DNA of 46,414 nt from Chitinophagaceae bacterium (GCA_021151685.1 JAGKWS010000032.1:1-46414), one strand, 5' to 3'; counted from the first letter of the stretch, positions 8,552 through 17,191 are shown. Notes: generated by a model not told the origin, from the letters alone. Program-made: numbers and translations.

Positions 8552-9463
8552 ATGCATCAACCTGTTTGCTTTCTGTGTGGTAAAACCGACTTTGTTTACC
8601 ACAGTACCTCTACCGATATAGAATATCATACCACAAAAGATAATTACGACTTCTACGAATGTCAGAATTGTAAGTTGCTGCGCATAGACCCAATACCTGT
8701 AGATAAGCTTTCCATTATATATCCTTCTAACTACTATTCGTTTCTGAAGAACAAGAAAACGATAGTAGATAGCATTAAGGAATGGATGGACAAAAGACTG
8801 TTCACCAATGTGCTGGGTAAGCTGAAGGGCGATTTGAAAGTGCTGGACGTGGGTGGTGGCTCGGGCTGGTTGCTGAATGTTATGAAATCGCTGACAGACC
8901 GCGTAAAGTTTACCCAAGTGGTAGACCTTGATGCCGATGCCGAAAAGCTGGCGCGCGAGAATGGGCATGAGTATTTCTGTGGCAAGATAGAGGATTTCAA
9001 AACTAATCAGAAGTTCGACTTTGTTTTGCTGCTGAACCTAATAGAGCACGTAGAAAATCCGCTGGCGGTATTGCAGGGTATAGAAAGTGTATTGACAGAC
9101 CAGGGGCTGGTACTGATAAAAACTCCCAATTACGATAGTTTTGATGCACGCATCTTTAACTCTTGGGGTGGGTTGCACTGCCCGCGCCACTGGGTATTGT
9201 TCACCGAGCAAAGTTTCCGTAAGACAGCTGAAAAAGCCAATTTGCGTGTAGAGTCGCTTACTTATACGCAAGGGGCACCGTTTTGGGCTGTGAGCATTTT
9301 GGGGTGGCTGCAAAAGAAAAAGCTGGTAAATGTGAATGCACAACGTCCTGCCATTCAGCATCCGTTGTTCCCGGTATTGGCGGGTCTTTTTGCCGGATTC
9401 GACCTGTTGCGCAAGCCATTCGCCAAAACATCGCAGATGTTCATTATCCTGAGAAAGAAATAG
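8552..9463 (+). CDS. SAM-dependent methyltransferase with N-terminal zinc ribbon
   Basis: 303 aa. The N-terminus has two CxxC pairs (Cys6/Cys9 and Cys37/Cys40) forming a likely zinc ribbon. A class I methyltransferase domain follows: motif I VLDVGGGSGWLL near residue 97, VVDLDAD for the acidic ribose-binding position, and LLLNLIEHVENP. The CFLCG...CQNC plus Methyltransf_23 arrangement is common in sugar C-methyltransferase-like and O-antigen locus proteins, so a glycan or lipid intermediate is a reasonable target (inference). It is the last gene of its operon and ends just before a strong convergent terminator. Confidence 0.85.
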   Translation: MHQPVCFLCGKTDFVYHSTSTDIEYHTTKDNYDFYECQNCKLLRIDPIPVDKLSIIYPSNYYSFLKNKKTIVDSIKEWMDKRLFTNVLGKLKGDLKVLDVGGGSGWLLNVMKSLTDRVKFTQVVDLDADAEKLARENGHEYFCGKIEDFKTNQKFDFVLLLNLIEHVENPLAVLQGIESVLTDQGLVLIKTPNYDSFDARIFNSWGGLHCPRHWVLFTEQSFRKTAEKANLRVESLTYTQGAPFWAVSILGWLQKKKLVNVNAQRPAIQHPLFPVLAGLFAGFDLLRKPFAKTSQMFIILRKK

Positions 9464-9484
9464 GTATTGCTACTGCAATGATAC

Positions 9485-9530
9485 ACATCAAAAGTAAGGG
9501 TCGCCGATTGGCGACCCTTACTTTTGATGT
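9485..9530. terminator. Bidirectional terminator, 21-bp perfect stem
   Basis: A 21-bp perfect inverted repeat (9485-9505 and 9510-9530) with a 4-base GATT loop sits between the convergent stop codons of the zinc-ribbon methyltransferase (9463) and the T9SS adhesin (9543). The outer part of each arm is A/T rich (ATCAAAAGT / ACTTTTGAT), giving a U-rich end on either strand. Confidence 0.9.
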
Positions 9531-9542
9531 ATGTAACCACTG

Positions 9543-12500
9543 TTACCGTACCAGTGTCACATCGCCCTTCATCTCTTTCGATACACCTTCGCAGTCGTAG
9601 CGCAGGTAGTAGAAATAGGTACCCATGTCTTGTGGTTCTCCGTTCAGGGTGCCGTCCCAGCCCAGTGGTTCGTGGCCGCTGTCGAACATTGTTTGGCCCC
9701 AGCGGTTCTTTACTCTGAAGACATGTATGACATGGTGGCCCGATGTAATGGGGCGGAATCTGTCGTTTTTACCATCGCCATTAGGTGTAAAGGCGTTGGG
9801 TAGTGCCACCTCGCAACATGGCTGTGCGTTTACCATTATTTTTTCGGTTGCGGTGCAGCCATATGGGTCTGTAACCGTTAGTGTTACAAAGCCGGCACGG
9901 TCTATTTTGCCCCATATGCTGTACGAGTTGTTCTGCACAAAATAATGGTCTGGCGCCCATGTATAGTTGTTAGCTGCATTATATACTATGGGGCGGAATT
10001 CTACGCTGTCGCCGGCACAAAGCGTAGATGGAATAGAGTCTATACGGGCATCGGGGTTTACCACCTGCACGGTATCGGCCGCTATATAGTCGGGGCAGGC
10101 ACCACCACTTTTTGCAGTTACTGTTACAATGTGTTTGCCGGGTGCATCCCATGCTATTTTATAGGGGCCACCATTATTCGAGTTTTTGGTGATGATTGTG
10201 GCTCCATCGAAATTCCACACATAGTCGGCAATTTTTTCTGTGCGCCATGTAAGGGCCACTTCAACCTCCTCATTGGGGCATATATATGGTTTCACGTAGA
10301 AGTGTGCTTCGGGCAGGTTCGTGTCTATTTTTACGTAATCGGTATCGCTTACATCGCAGGGTGCATAGCCGTCGCCTACAGTAAGCACTATCATGTTGCC
10401 ATACTTGCTGTCGTTAAAGACCAGTTGTAATCCCGATGCGTTCAGGTTGCCGGCAGTAATAATTGCATGGCCGGGCACAGTCCACGAGTATTGTATTCCG
10501 CTGAAGGTGGTACCCGTAGCCCATAGGGTTACTGTGTCGTATATGCATAGCGATGTGTCTTCCCGGGCTATATTCAGCACCGGTGTGGGGTGTATGGTTA
10601 CGTTCAGTGGGGTGCGATTGCTTTCGCAACCTCCCTGCACCTGACTTACATACCATGTGTGTATGCCTGGTATAGATGTGGGCGGTATAGGAGGAGTTGT
10701 ATTGCCAAAACCACCTGTGGCCGATGTGTACCATACCAGATTGGTGCCTGTGGCTGTAAGCGGCCCACTGGCGGCTGCCCCCTGACAATAATGTAGAGGT
10801 GCAGTAATTGGTGGCAATGGTACAGGGTTCACCGTAACAACCGTAGTTTGGTAACAGCCCGGCGATACGGAATAGGTTACCAACGTGGTGCCTGTGTTGA
10901 TACCTGTAGCCAGTCCATCGGTACTACCTATGGTAGCAATAGATGGGTTGGCCGAAGACCATGTGCCCCCGCCGGCCGATGATGTAATGTAGGCACTACT
11001 TGCCTGACAAATGATGCCGGGGCTGGCAATAACTGCCGGGTTCATATTGACGGTAATGGTAGTAGCCGCAAAACAACCAGCCGTTACCACATACGAAAGG
11101 GTAGTGGTGCCGGGGGTTATACCGGTTACCACACCGGTGTTGGTAGTAACGGTAGCTACCCCTGTATTGCTGCTTGCCCAGGTGCCACCACCCGGTGTGG
11201 CACTGATGGCCACTGCCGACCCAGTACATACTTGCGACAGGCTGCTACTAATTGTGGGCATGGCGGTTACCGTTATTATTTTGGAAGACGAGCAACTGCT
11301 TAGTGAATAGGATATAACGGTGGTACCCGGTGTCAACCCATTCACCATGCCCGATGCCGATACGGTAGCTATCGCTGGCGAGCCACTGCTCCATACCCCA
11401 CCGGGTATGCTGCTACTAAGGGTAATGCTATGCCCCATGCACAGCAGTGGGCCACCTGTAATGGGAGCTACAGCCACAACCGATACCACGGCTATGGCGG
11501 GGCAGCCCGTACCGGTTGAGTAGGTAATGGTGGTGCTGCCAGCGGCAAGTGCGGTAATGACACCTGTGGCAGGGTCTATGGTAGCTACTGTAGTAGCACT
11601 ACTGCCCCATGTGCCCCCCATAACGGTACTTGTAGCGGTGCCGGTGCTACCAATACATATGGCCGGTGGTACCGAAATGGGTGGGGTGGGTAGTACGGTT
11701 ACTACCACAGTAGAGATGCAACCACCTGTAGCCGTATAGGTAATGACTGATGTGCCAGTAGCAACGCCTGTAACCACGCCCCCTGTAGTTACTGTAGCAA
11801 CACCTGTGCTGCCACTTACCCAAGAGCCACCCAATACCGGATTGGTAAGAGTAATGCTTGCACCCACGCATAGTGGTGTATTGCCTGCTATGGGGGCCGA
11901 TGGGTTGATGGTCATGGTAAATGTGGCTGTACAACCACCGGGGGCCGTATAGGTAATCGTAGCGGTGCCGGCACCTACTGCCGATACTACACCTGTTGTG
12001 GGATGAATGGTAACTACGCCTGGGGGCGTAGCCGTCCATGTGCCACCAGTTGTTGCATTGCTCAGGGTGGTGCTACCGCCCACACATAGTGTATGTACCC
12101 CGGTAATGGGCGATACATTTACGACAGTTACCCGTTTGCAACCCACTGAGGGGCCTGATGGACGACCCATGTCTAAAAAGAGCGATACATCGTGCGGGCC
12201 GGTTGTAGTAAACGTCCATGGCAGCAGGGCATTGAAGTATTGCAGGAATGTGGGTGGTGTAAAGTCGAGTGGGCGAAACTTGCTGACCGTGCCAGCACTA
12301 AAGTTGGGCAGCAGGTAGTAAAAAGAATCGGCATAGGCGCAGGTGGCACCAGAGGCTACACTGGTTACACCAGTAGGGCCCATATTGGTATATACAGGCA
12401 TGTTGGTAATGTCTCCGGCAAAATTCAATCGTATCAGGTTGCCGGTTTCGTTTACCACATAGGCTATCAGGTTGTTATGGCAGTCATTAAGTATGAATAC

Positions 12501-13340
12501 TGGTCGGGGCAGGTTCAGCATACCGGCAGGTGCTGGCAGTAAGGTGCCTGTAGGGGCATTGTTCAGCAGGTTGGGGCCAAAACTGTATCGGCTTACGGTA
12601 GCATTTATCAGGTTGGTGATGAGCATGTACCAGTTGCCGGCCTGCTCATACAGGCTGAAGTTGCAAGGATTGGCTACGCCACCCACGTTGGGAATATTGG
12701 TTACGGTAGGCGGGTTGGTGAGGGCCGACCCGAAATCGAACCGGGTGATGCAGCTATTTCGGTTGGCTACAAATGCATGCCAGTTGCCATGCCAACGTTT
12801 GATGGTGATTTGGTGAGCCCACAACAATTGCGGGTATGGTGTCATAGTAAATGTAGGTGTATTGCTGAGCGACGAGCCAAAACTTACTACTATCAGCTGA
12901 CTATTGTTTACCAACAGCCCATACCAATCTCCCGTCAGGCTGTCTTTTGCCAGATCCATACACTCGGTATTAGTGGCTGTGCCCCCCAGTGTACCCAAAT
13001 TGGTAATGACAGGTGTGCTATAAATGCTTGTTCCATAATTCAGCCTGATGATGTTGCCCGTATTATAGCTGGATACAAACAGATAGTAGTTGGGACCATC
13101 TTTCATAAAGCACGACCATGATGGGACGTTAAAACCTGATGCTACCAGTGTTGATGGTGAAGGTGTTTGTATTACATTGACGTTATTAAAATCCCAGTGG
13201 TAGGTAACGGCTGGTTTGGCCGAGTTGAAATTGATACTGGAGCCAAGGCATATAGAGTCTGGTGCTACAATTTGTGCCTTTGTAGTAAGCGAACCAGATA
13301 GAATAAAAAATACTGCCAGTATGTGTAGTATATATCTCAT
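9543..13340 (-). CDS. T9SS-secreted adhesin: beta-propeller, six Big-like repeats, CHU_C sorting domain
   Basis: 1265 aa from the ATG at 13340. I chose this start because it gives a classic signal peptide (MRYILHILAVFFILS... ending TKAQ), while the longer reading frame adds 67 residues without one. Residues ~20-370 hold 5-6 copies of a blade-like motif (GNWY...RFDFGS.LTNPPT...NIPNVGG), i.e. a beta-propeller. Next come six Ig-like (Big_2-type) repeats of ~80 aa with G-G-T-W-x-S, ATV, GxxxGTxxITY and GC marks. Then a PKD-like segment, and at the C-terminus PNAFTPNGDGKNDRF...NRWGQTMFDS...GTYFYYLRYDCEG. The last is the gliding-motility-associated C-terminal domain (type B sorting signal) that directs export through the type IX system. 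Likely a cell-surface or released adhesin. The ligand is unknown. Confidence 0.93.
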   Translation of the reverse strand: MRYILHILAVFFILSGSLTTKAQIVAPDSICLGSSINFNSAKPAVTYHWDFNNVNVIQTPSPSTLVASGFNVPSWSCFMKDGPNYYLFVSSYNTGNIIRLNYGTSIYSTPVITNLGTLGGTATNTECMDLAKDSLTGDWYGLLVNNSQLIVVSFGSSLSNTPTFTMTPYPQLLWAHQITIKRWHGNWHAFVANRNSCITRFDFGSALTNPPTVTNIPNVGGVANPCNFSLYEQAGNWYMLITNLINATVSRYSFGPNLLNNAPTGTLLPAPAGMLNLPRPVFILNDCHNNLIAYVVNETGNLIRLNFAGDITNMPVYTNMGPTGVTSVASGATCAYADSFYYLLPNFSAGTVSKFRPLDFTPPTFLQYFNALLPWTFTTTGPHDVSLFLDMGRPSGPSVGCKRVTVVNVSPITGVHTLCVGGSTTLSNATTGGTWTATPPGVVTIHPTTGVVSAVGAGTATITYTAPGGCTATFTMTINPSAPIAGNTPLCVGASITLTNPVLGGSWVSGSTGVATVTTGGVVTGVATGTSVITYTATGGCISTVVVTVLPTPPISVPPAICIGSTGTATSTVMGGTWGSSATTVATIDPATGVITALAAGSTTITYSTGTGCPAIAVVSVVAVAPITGGPLLCMGHSITLSSSIPGGVWSSGSPAIATVSASGMVNGLTPGTTVISYSLSSCSSSKIITVTAMPTISSSLSQVCTGSAVAISATPGGGTWASSNTGVATVTTNTGVVTGITPGTTTLSYVVTAGCFAATTITVNMNPAVIASPGIICQASSAYITSSAGGGTWSSANPSIATIGSTDGLATGINTGTTLVTYSVSPGCYQTTVVTVNPVPLPPITAPLHYCQGAAASGPLTATGTNLVWYTSATGGFGNTTPPIPPTSIPGIHTWYVSQVQGGCESNRTPLNVTIHPTPVLNIAREDTSLCIYDTVTLWATGTTFSGIQYSWTVPGHAIITAGNLNASGLQLVFNDSKYGNMIVLTVGDGYAPCDVSDTDYVKIDTNLPEAHFYVKPYICPNEEVEVALTWRTEKIADYVWNFDGATIITKNSNNGGPYKIAWDAPGKHIVTVTAKSGGACPDYIAADTVQVVNPDARIDSIPSTLCAGDSVEFRPIVYNAANNYTWAPDHYFVQNNSYSIWGKIDRAGFVTLTVTDPYGCTATEKIMVNAQPCCEVALPNAFTPNGDGKNDRFRPITSGHHVIHVFRVKNRWGQTMFDSGHEPLGWDGTLNGEPQDMGTYFYYLRYDCEGVSKEMKGDVTLVR
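10815..12100 (-). repeat. Six tandem Ig-like (Big) repeat units inside the adhesin gene
   Basis: About 215-220 bases per unit. Each codes for a domain with a shared core: C-x-G near the start, GG(T/S)W-x-S, a VATV strand, GVVTG, a GT(T/S)xITY strand and GC. The DNA of the units is partly alike on the plus strand (recurring ATACCTAC/GTAATGG and GTGCC...CC blocks). Units could expand or shrink by recombination. Confidence 0.75.
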
Positions 13341-13369
13341 TCGTGAGTTGTTTAGGGCAATGGAAATGC

Positions 13370-13377
13370 CAAAGTTA
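13370..13377 (-). promoter_or_regulatory. Putative -7 element for the adhesin gene
   Basis: Minus strand reads TAACTTTG, matching TAnnTTTG, 30 bases before the chosen ATG at 13340. This supports the shorter start, since the extra 67 codons of the open frame would lie upstream of the promoter. Confidence 0.45.
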
Positions 13378-13569
13378 GTTACGCAAAGTCTTATGTAGGT
13401 TACCCGCACATTATCAAACAGTATTAGACCACATATTTTTGCAGAATGTTGGTATGAGGGCCATCTTTTTTGTGTAAAAATTAATAAATCAGTGTATTCT
13501 GCGCTTACTGTGCCTGCATTATGTAGTGATGTGTGTAGCAAACGTCTGTGCGCTGGTTCAATTATCCGG

Positions 13570-13608
13570 AAAGCAACGCCCCCGGAAGAAAAACGGGGGC
13601 GTTGCTTT
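13570..13608 (-). terminator. Terminator downstream of the M28 peptidase
   Basis: A 15-bp perfect stem (AAAGCAACGCCCCCG at 13570-13584, complement at 13594-13608) with a 9-base loop lies 12 bases after the peptidase stop on the minus strand. The GC-rich core with AAAGC/GCTTT outer arms fits an intrinsic terminator. The transcript continues into TCCGGATAATT rather than a long U run. Confidence 0.8.
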
Positions 13609-13619
13609 AATGTATGGTG

Positions 13620-15194
13620 TTATCTGCGGTAACTGTCTGGTGCTGTATTCACTTTTGGTAGTGGTTTGCGAGGCAGTTTTTCGGGTAGCATAGCCGTGTG
13701 GTATACAAACGATGCCACCACAACGGCTGCTTGTTTCAGATCGCTTTCGCTGGCACGGTCGTAGCTGTCCATATTGGTATGGTGGGTACGGGTGCCATAG
13801 TCCAGCGGGTCTTGTATAAATTGAAAGCCCGGTATACCGACTTCGTCAAAAGAGATATGGTCTGTAGAACCCGTGTTGCGCGCCGTTACGGTAGTAGCTC
13901 CAAGGTCGGCAAATGGGGCCAGCCAGCCGGCAAATGTTTGGCGCAGCTCGTCATTTTCCTGCAAGAAAATGCCACGTATTTTACCACCACCATTATCCAG
14001 ATTGTAGTAGGCCGATACCAGTTTTTGTTCTGGTTTCAGTTTCATGGTCAGGCGGTCGCCAAAGTGTTTTTTTACATAACCGCGCGAGCCCAGCAGGCCT
14101 TGCTCTTCGCCACTCCACAGGGCCAGTCTTATGGTACGGCGGGGTTTTACCCCTATAGCCTTTAGTATGCGCATGGCTTCCATCATTACCACGCTGCCAG
14201 TACCGTTGTCGGTAGCGCCGGTAGATGCGTGCCAGCTATCCAGATGTGCGCCAAGCATTACCAATTCCTCTTTCAGGTTGGGGTCTGTACCCGGTATTTC
14301 GGCTATTACGTTATACTCTGTAGAGTCTGATGTGATGAAAGATGTTTCTGATTCTATTTCTACTGTTACTTTTTTGCCGGCTTCCAGCAGTCGGCCCAGT
14401 ATTCCTAAATGTTCGCTGCCTACTTCCATATCGGGCAGTACGGGTTTGGCATTCCACTTGCGCGAAGCCCCGTTCGATGTGAATACGGTACCCATAGTGC
14501 CACGGCCACCACTTACCACAGCCAATGCGCCTTCTTCCATCAGGAAGGAGTCTATTGCTGCGCGTAGGTTGAAGCGGGAAGCGGGTTTATTGGTTTTCCG
14601 GCTCAGGTTGGTAGGGCCATCGTCCAGATGGCTGTCGCCTTCCATTTTTTGCAGTTCTTCATCCGTCAGCCTGCGGGCATCGGCATTGAAGTTTATTTTG
14701 CCTTCGCCCGAGAGGTTGGATAGTACAACAATTTTGCCACGCAGTTTGCCTGCGTAGTTGGCCATATCTTCAACCTTATCAATACGCACCAGTACGGCAT
14801 CGGCTGCCAGCAAACCATCGGTGCCGGGTGTCCATGCGCGTGGCACCCCTATTAATGGTTGGTAATAGGGGGTGCGCATGGCCAGATAGGCCTTGTCTAT
14901 TTGCCAGCCCTTGCCAAAGCCACCCCATCTTTCAATTTTTACGTTTTTCATGCCCCATTTTTTCAACTGATTGGCAGCCCATACTTCGGCATTGTACATG
15001 CCGGGTGAGCCAGTAAGGCGCGGGCCGTTTACGTCGGTCAGTTCAAATAGGGAATTCATTATTTGCGAGTGATGAAAACCTTCGTTTTTTATGAGGCCAA
15101 CAATGTGCATATCGGGTTTGGCGGCACGGTCTCCGCGAAAAGACATACTGCAAAGTGCCATGCCCAGCAGGGCATATTTGGTTATGTGTTTCAT
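13620..15194 (-). CDS. Secreted M28-family zinc metallopeptidase (carboxypeptidase Q-like)
   Basis: 524 aa. A signal peptide covers residues ~1-24 (MKHITKYALLGMALCSMS). Residues ~125-290 hold a PA-like insert. The M28 catalytic core has all five metal ligands in order: His in GAHLDSW, Asp in GATDNGTGS, the Glu-Glu pair in WSGEEQGLLGS, Asp in YYNLDNGGG, and His in RTHHTNMD. The family are exopeptidases that remove N-terminal residues or cleave dipeptides in the periplasm or outside the cell. Transcribed alone, with its own terminator, and divergent from the Pro-rich protein. Substrate preference cannot be read. Confidence 0.92.
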   Translation of the reverse strand: MKHITKYALLGMALCSMSFRGDRAAKPDMHIVGLIKNEGFHHSQIMNSLFELTDVNGPRLTGSPGMYNAEVWAANQLKKWGMKNVKIERWGGFGKGWQIDKAYLAMRTPYYQPLIGVPRAWTPGTDGLLAADAVLVRIDKVEDMANYAGKLRGKIVVLSNLSGEGKINFNADARRLTDEELQKMEGDSHLDDGPTNLSRKTNKPASRFNLRAAIDSFLMEEGALAVVSGGRGTMGTVFTSNGASRKWNAKPVLPDMEVGSEHLGILGRLLEAGKKVTVEIESETSFITSDSTEYNVIAEIPGTDPNLKEELVMLGAHLDSWHASTGATDNGTGSVVMMEAMRILKAIGVKPRRTIRLALWSGEEQGLLGSRGYVKKHFGDRLTMKLKPEQKLVSAYYNLDNGGGKIRGIFLQENDELRQTFAGWLAPFADLGATTVTARNTGSTDHISFDEVGIPGFQFIQDPLDYGTRTHHTNMDSYDRASESDLKQAAVVVASFVYHTAMLPEKLPRKPLPKVNTAPDSYRR

Positions 15195-15334
15195 ATTCTG
15201 AGTGTATGTAGGGTGTCAAGATATAACAAAGCTGTTCATTAATAAAATAATTTGGCTGTGTAGTTGGTTATACGCCATAAAATCCTCCTATTTTGCGCAG
15301 GCAAGTATTTATAGGAAAAACCCTGAAAATAGTA

Positions 15335-15362
15335 TTGCACGTCACGTTTTTTTATATCTTCG
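15335..15362 (+). promoter_or_regulatory. Putative promoter of the Pro/Ala-rich protein gene
   Basis: TTG at 15335-15337, 17 bases, then TATCTTCG at 15355-15362 (7 of 8 positions of TAnnTTTG if C replaces T). The ATG follows 19 bases later, so the leader would be about 12 bases. It supports a start at 15382 rather than farther upstream. Confidence 0.4.
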
Positions 15363-15381
15363 CCTTAACAAAAGTATTCTT

Positions 15382-16179
15382 ATGACGAAAATCGTTGTTC
15401 CTGTATTAGCGGCCACCTTACTAACCATAGGCACGCTGAATGCACAAACACCGAAGGGCAAACCGGCTCCTGCGGTGAAAAAAGAAACTGCTCCGGTGAA
15501 CCGTGTGCCAGTTCCGGTTGCGCGTCCCGTAGTACCGGTAACAAAGCCTGCACCGTCAGTTGTGAAGCCTGCTGCACCAGTAGCTGCTAAGCCGGTACCA
15601 GTGCCCCCTCCGGCACCCAAGCCAGTTCCTGCACCACCCAAGCCAGTGGCTGCAAAGCCGGTACCTGTACCTGCGCCCAAGCCTGTAGCAGCACCTGCGC
15701 CAGCACCTAAGCCAGTGGCAGCCCCCAAGCCCGCTCCGGCTCCTGTAGCGTCAAAACCTGCAAAGACTGCACCAGCAGCTATTACCAAGGCTCCTGTTGC
15801 AAAGAAAGCAGCAAAGAAAGCTACTAAAAAAGCAAGCGCATCGCCTGTTACAGACGATATGATAGCACCAGCACCACGTACTGCACCACGCCGCTACGAA
15901 GAAACACCTTCGAGAAGGCATGAGGAGCGTCGTTTGGTTGTAGATGAGCGCGAGTCGGAGAAAGAACTTTCTGCTGCCGAAGAGCATCATTCTTGCTGCG
16001 ACAAAAACGAGCATAAAACCAAGTGCGGACAGATAGATTATTGGTCTGATGAAGCACCAGAAAACTACAAACCGTGGAAGGCACACCACAGACGTTACCA
16101 TAAGTACAAATTCCTTATGGACTATTATAGCAAGAGCAACGAAGAGTGGAGAAAAAACCACCAATCGGCTCGCGACTAA
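15382..16179 (+). CDS. Exported Pro/Ala-rich low-complexity protein with basic, Cys/His C-terminus
   Basis: 265 aa from the ATG at 15382, which starts a good signal peptide (MTKIVVPVLAATLLTIGTLNA, cleavage before Gln22). Residues ~25-150 are irregular PAPKPVAA-type repeats, an extended stalk or cell-wall-spanning linker. An Ala/Lys block follows (AKKAAKKATKKAS), then an Arg/Glu-rich segment, and a C-terminal part with HHSCCDKNEHKTKC and many aromatic and basic residues. Pro/Ala stalks commonly span the periplasm in TonB- or OmpA-like proteins, but no known domain is recognised here. The Cys/His cluster could bind metal or form disulfides (inference). It stands alone between a promoter and a terminator. 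Confidence 0.8.
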   Translation: MTKIVVPVLAATLLTIGTLNAQTPKGKPAPAVKKETAPVNRVPVPVARPVVPVTKPAPSVVKPAAPVAAKPVPVPPPAPKPVPAPPKPVAAKPVPVPAPKPVAAPAPAPKPVAAPKPAPAPVASKPAKTAPAAITKAPVAKKAAKKATKKASASPVTDDMIAPAPRTAPRRYEETPSRRHEERRLVVDERESEKELSAAEEHHSCCDKNEHKTKCGQIDYWSDEAPENYKPWKAHHRRYHKYKFLMDYYSKSNEEWRKNHQSARD

Positions 16180-16199
16180 TATAGTTGTATACGATACTG

Positions 16200-16240
16200 A
16201 GGGACCTCCCGGCACTGCCGTGAGGTCCCTTTATTTTTTT
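16200..16240 (+). terminator. Intrinsic terminator of the Pro/Ala-rich gene
   Basis: A 9-bp stem AGGGACCTC (16200-16208) / GAGGTCCCT (16222-16230) is followed by TTATTTTTTT. The T tract also supplies the -33 region of the next promoter. Confidence 0.88.
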
Positions 16241-16267
16241 GCGTCTTGCAGTTGTTTCCTACATTTG
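16238..16267 (+). promoter_or_regulatory. Near-consensus Bacteroidota promoter
   Basis: TTTG (16238-16241), 18 bases, then TACATTTG (16260-16267). The -7 is a perfect TAnnTTTG match and the spacing is one base below the usual 19. Transcription would start near 16274, leaving about 274 bases before the AHSA1 ATG. Confidence 0.6.
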
Positions 16268-16273
16268 CGCCCG

Positions 16274-16547
16274 CTTTTCACCAGCGTTTATATGCTGGTG
16301 CATTATTGTGGGTGTTTTTTGGGCATTTTTTTGTGGTATTTGCTACAGAAAATACTGCATAATGCATGTTGTTTCACAAACACATTGCGCAACAGTCTGC
16401 CAACAAAGTGCCTTTGTTCATCAACTTTTCGCTTTTTTGCACAGTTCTTTTTTTATAGAAGCAAAGCAACATTGCTTTGCATAATGTTTTTATACGTAAC
16501 AACACACAGATAAACATATAATAAGTAAACCCAAAACAATTCCGTCC
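16274..16547 (+). ncRNA. Candidate small RNA or long 5' leader upstream of the AHSA1 gene
   Basis: This stretch has no open frame of note, yet it starts just after a near-consensus promoter. Its first bases fold into a hairpin (CACCAGC at 16279-16285 with GCTGGTG at 16294-16300). It is unusually T-rich, and it ends with a 20-bp palindrome at 16461-16480. It could be a leader of the downstream gene or a separate small RNA. No known riboswitch pattern is recognised. Confidence 0.3.
16461..16480. promoter_or_regulatory. Perfect 20-bp palindrome, possible operator
   Basis: GCAAAGCAA-CA-TTGCTTTGC: two 9-base arms with a 2-base centre, 67 bases before the AHSA1 start codon. Its right half (TTGCTTTG) also resembles a weak -7 element (7 of 8). 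The size and place fit a homodimeric repressor site; a short hairpin is the other reading. Confidence 0.45.
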
Positions 16548-17087
16548 ATGAGCAAAAACACTACACTGAATACTACAATAGAAATGCAGGCACATTTAAG
16601 TGCCAACATTGCCGATGTATGGGGCGCGTTTACGCTTGCAAAACATCTTGTAAACTGGTGGGCTCCATTTGGTGCCGATATGCAGGTGTCTGAACTGGCT
16701 CCCGAAACTGGTGGCATATTTCATTACAGCTATCTCGATGGGGTGCACAGGCAACGTTGGCGCAGAGTATTTTATGCCAGCGTTACTATGCAAAAGTCGT
16801 TGGTAATGGAGCTTACGGTGTCTGACGAACAAGGGCATGTAATACCGTTGCCGCTACCCGGTGGCTTGCCACAATTCCTATCGGCATCTGTAGAACTTCT
16901 GCCAACCGCCGAAGGCACACTGATAACTGTGATAGCGAATGGCCCGGCGGGCATAGCTACACAAAACGATAGCTTGCCAGACGAAATGGCTGCCATGATA
17001 GAACGACTGAAGCAATACGTAGAAGGAGATAGGTTTGTATCGGATACAATCACAGTATCTGCAACCAATAATCAGCTTTTGCCATAG
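16548..17087 (+). CDS. AHSA1/SRPBCC-family ligand-binding protein
   Basis: 179 aa. The START-like helix-grip layout is visible: an N-terminal strand TTIEMQAHLSANIADVWGAF, then LVNWWAPFG, GGIFHYSY, and a C-terminal helix near DEMAAMIERLKQYVEG. Members (PF08327) bind hydrophobic ligands. In bacteria they often accompany ArsR-type regulators or stress genes, but none is next to this one. Cytoplasmic, with no signal peptide. Preceded by a long leader and a palindrome that suggest regulated expression. The ligand is unknown. Confidence 0.82.
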   Translation: MSKNTTLNTTIEMQAHLSANIADVWGAFTLAKHLVNWWAPFGADMQVSELAPETGGIFHYSYLDGVHRQRWRRVFYASVTMQKSLVMELTVSDEQGHVIPLPLPGGLPQFLSASVELLPTAEGTLITVIANGPAGIATQNDSLPDEMAAMIERLKQYVEGDRFVSDTITVSATNNQLLP

Positions 17088-17177
17088 TTATCGGTCCCAT
17101 TTTCTTGTCAGTATTGTATCCGTCCAAACATTGTGGGTACAGGCTACTCATGCCCTGTATACAATGAAGCCGCTAAA

Positions 17178-17191
17178 TGCTTAAGTAAGCA
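17178..17191. promoter_or_regulatory. 14-bp inverted repeat before the MATE gene
   Basis: TGCTTA-AG-TAAGCA, two perfect 6-base arms, 42 bases before the first MATE start codon. It sits next to an A/T-rich ATTATACTTTTTT that resembles a weak -7 element. Possible operator, not more than suggestive. Confidence 0.3.

Noticed and set aside
10815..12100. Regular repeats that might suggest a CRISPR array
   Set aside because: The units are ~215-220 bases, coding and diverged, with no spacer pattern and no cas genes.
13341..13541. Longer start for the adhesin
   Set aside because: The extra 67 residues lack a signal peptide and a -7 element lies downstream of them.
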